Source: Desulfitibacter alkalitolerans DSM 16504
Lineage (GTDB): Bacteria > Bacillota > DSM-16504 > Desulfitibacterales > Desulfitibacteraceae
Assembly: GCF_000620305.1 (NCBI RefSeq)
Contig: NZ_KK211103.1
Span: forward strand, 62,001 to 126,000
Reading direction: 5' to 3'
Length of the DNA: 64,000 nucleotides
Part shown: positions 62,647-64,000 of the stretch, in pieces
Position numbering within the stretch: position 1 is the first letter of the stretch
Layout of the letters: each line of letters opens with the position of its first letter
The notes under the pieces: generated by a model
What the model was told of the DNA's origin: nothing
The model's database searches: none
The model's input: only the letters and a program-made list of their open reading frames with translations
Position numbers and translations under genes: made by a program

Positions 62647-63660
62647 TCAAGTTCGTCGATCCGGCCAGATTCCCTGGGGACGGTATATCATAATCAACAG
62701 CAAGATAATAGCAAAAATCAGCATTCTGTATTGTCCAATTCCCCTGAACACCTCTGGGAAAATGGTCACAATTAAGGCGCCAAGAACAACACCTGGGATT
62801 TTACCCATACCACCAAGGATTACTGCCAAAAGAATCATTACTGAATGAATAAACATAAAGGATTCTGGTGAAATTGCAGTCATTTTCACGGCCATAAAGG
62901 AGCCTGCAATGGCACCAAAAACTGAGCCAATAATAAAGGCATAAAGTCTAGCTGCTACCACATTTATACCCATGGCCTCAGCAGCATCCTCATCCTCCCG
63001 AATGTACTGCCATGCCCTTCCAAGACGTGAATAATATAATCTATATGAAACAATTATTGCTATTACAGCTAATATAAAGAACATGTAATAAAAGTGACTA
63101 ATCTGATTAAGGGTAATGCCGAATAAGACCGGTCTTTCTATACCAATTAGTCCACTAGCACCACCTGTAATTTCAAGGTTCCTGGCAGCCAGCCTTGTTA
63201 TTTCTCCAAAACCCAGGGTGACTATTGCCAAATAGTCACTTCTAAGTCTAAGTGTTGGACCACCAATCATCAATCCTGCGATTATGGCAGCCAGAGCACT
63301 AAAGGGCAGGGTCAACCAAAAGCTCATACCAAACTGGGCACTTAAGATGCCAGTTGTATAGGCGCCTACTGCAAAAAAAGCAGCATAGCCCAAGCTAAGA
63401 AGCCCTGCAAATCCAACAATGATATTTAGTCCCAAACAAACTACTATATAAAACCAGGCATTGGTCATTACCTCCTGGGTATATCTGCTGGTGGTTTGAG
63501 GCAGATATAGAGCCACTAAAACTACCAAAATTATGAAACCATAACGTACAACAGGTTTATCAAAAAGCCCATAGAGGTTGTCTATTAATTTATTAAAGGG
63601 ATTATTATTCTTGAGGCCTTGTTGCTGTGCTTTTTGCAAAGCAGATTCTTTTCCCGCCAT
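62647..63660 (-). CDS. livM: Branched-chain amino acid ABC transporter permease LivM
   Basis: A 337-residue permease with about nine hydrophobic segments. LivM motifs: IIVGFAGLLSLGYAAFFAVGAY, RLRSDYLAIVTLGFGEI and GLIGIERP; LGRAWQYIREDEDAAEAMGIN is the coupling loop. It has a longer than usual polar N-terminus (about 30 residues). Confidence 0.95.
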   Translation of the reverse strand: MAGKESALQKAQQQGLKNNNPFNKLIDNLYGLFDKPVVRYGFIILVVLVALYLPQTTSRYTQEVMTNAWFYIVVCLGLNIIVGFAGLLSLGYAAFFAVGAYTTGILSAQFGMSFWLTLPFSALAAIIAGLMIGGPTLRLRSDYLAIVTLGFGEITRLAARNLEITGGASGLIGIERPVLFGITLNQISHFYYMFFILAVIAIIVSYRLYYSRLGRAWQYIREDEDAAEAMGINVVAARLYAFIIGSVFGAIAGSFMAVKMTAISPESFMFIHSVMILLAVILGGMGKIPGVVLGALIVTIFPEVFRGIGQYRMLIFAIILLLIMIYRPQGIWPDRRT

Positions 63661-63665
63661 TGTAT

Positions 63666-64000
63666 CTACATCCTTTCACTTTCTTTTTTGCCTAATAAAC
63701 CTGTAGGCTTGAATATGAGAATCAAGATGAGGATGCCGAAGGAGAATACATCCTTCCATTCAGAACCAATAAAAGGAATCTGAGTTCCAAAGGCCTCTAA
63801 TAATCCTAATAGTATTCCGCCAAGCATTGCACCTGGAATAATACCAATACCACCAATAACTGCCGCGGTAAAAGCTTTAATGCCTATAATAAAACCCATA
63901 AAAAAATGAATGCTTCCATAATATACCCCCGCCATTATTCCCGCCGCTGCTGCCAGGGACGAACCTACAAAAAATGTAAGGGCAATCATTTTATGAACAT
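63666..64000 (-). CDS. livH: Branched-chain amino acid ABC transporter permease LivH (5' end outside window)
   Basis: The frame is open to the right edge; about 111 of an expected 290 or so residues are present. FTAAVIGGIGIIPGAMLGGILLGLLEAFGTQ is the typical LivH C-terminal part. The ATG at 63989 is internal, not the start. The operon order is livH-livM-livG-livF; a binding protein gene would lie further right. Confidence 0.9.
   Translation of the reverse strand, partial: VHKMIALTFFVGSSLAAAAGIMAGVYYGSIHFFMGFIIGIKAFTAAVIGGIGIIPGAMLGGILLGLLEAFGTQIPFIGSEWKDVFSFGILILILIFKPTGLLGKKESERM

Overview
The window reads as a chromosomal segment of an anaerobic, low-GC Firmicute (Clostridia, Peptococcaceae-like; inferred from gene content, GTG/TTG starts with strong GGAGG sites, DUF951/DUF441/DUF2619/DUF3793 families, selenium use, class III ribonucleotide reductase and B12 riboswitches). 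Almost everything is on the minus strand.

Layout. 1-6.1 kb: 3' end of a BCCT transporter, then a tight minus-strand run selD-yedF-HEAT-mscS-DUF951. selD is itself a selenoprotein gene: an in-frame UGA at codon 16 hides the true N-terminus. CvpA and DUF441 follow. 6.1-8.3 kb: a decayed DUF3793 copy and an IS4-type insertion sequence whose ends and 7-bp target duplication can be read directly. 8.6-17.2 kb: two YtcJ-like amidohydrolases, a sodium-solute symporter and an M20 carbamoylase-type amidohydrolase; three of these sit behind a near-perfect sigma-54 promoter next to a sigma-54 activator. 18.1-33.8 kb: a TRAP transporter, a proton-translocating transhydrogenase whose PntB carries two complete NADP-binding (dIII) domains with a third decayed copy behind it, a PocR-type histidine kinase with a YesN-like response regulator, an M20 peptidase, a broken aldehyde dehydrogenase, and taurine dissimilation genes (xsc, tpa). 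The regions upstream of pntA and tpa share a ~110-bp element with three boxes at identical spacing, pointing to one regulon.

33.9-44.7 kb: transposase remnant, intact DUF3793 gene with a Fur-like box, an AbrB antitoxin, and then the most interesting locus: a cobalamin riboswitch with terminator, followed by a Cnt/Nik/Dpp-type ABC importer, a SAM methyltransferase, a short QueG-like iron-sulfur protein, an EamA exporter and a small protein with a nicotianamine-synthase-like motif. This has the parts list of an opine-metallophore system but is placed under B12 control, so a cobalt-scavenging role is proposed. 45.4-48.5 kb: nrdDG behind a second cobalamin riboswitch with its own terminator. 48.7-59.6 kb: a Phd-Uma2 fusion, cydABDC with its Rrf2 regulator and shared GTATAC boxes, hcp with a second Rrf2 regulator, comB and yqhV. 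59.8-64 kb: an MFS exporter and the livHMGF branched-chain amino acid importer, running off the right edge.

Together the genes suggest an anaerobe that degrades organosulfonates and nitrogenous compounds, defends itself against oxygen and nitrogen stress with Cyd and Hcp, and responds strongly to cobalt/B12 supply. No tRNA, rRNA or CRISPR array was seen.
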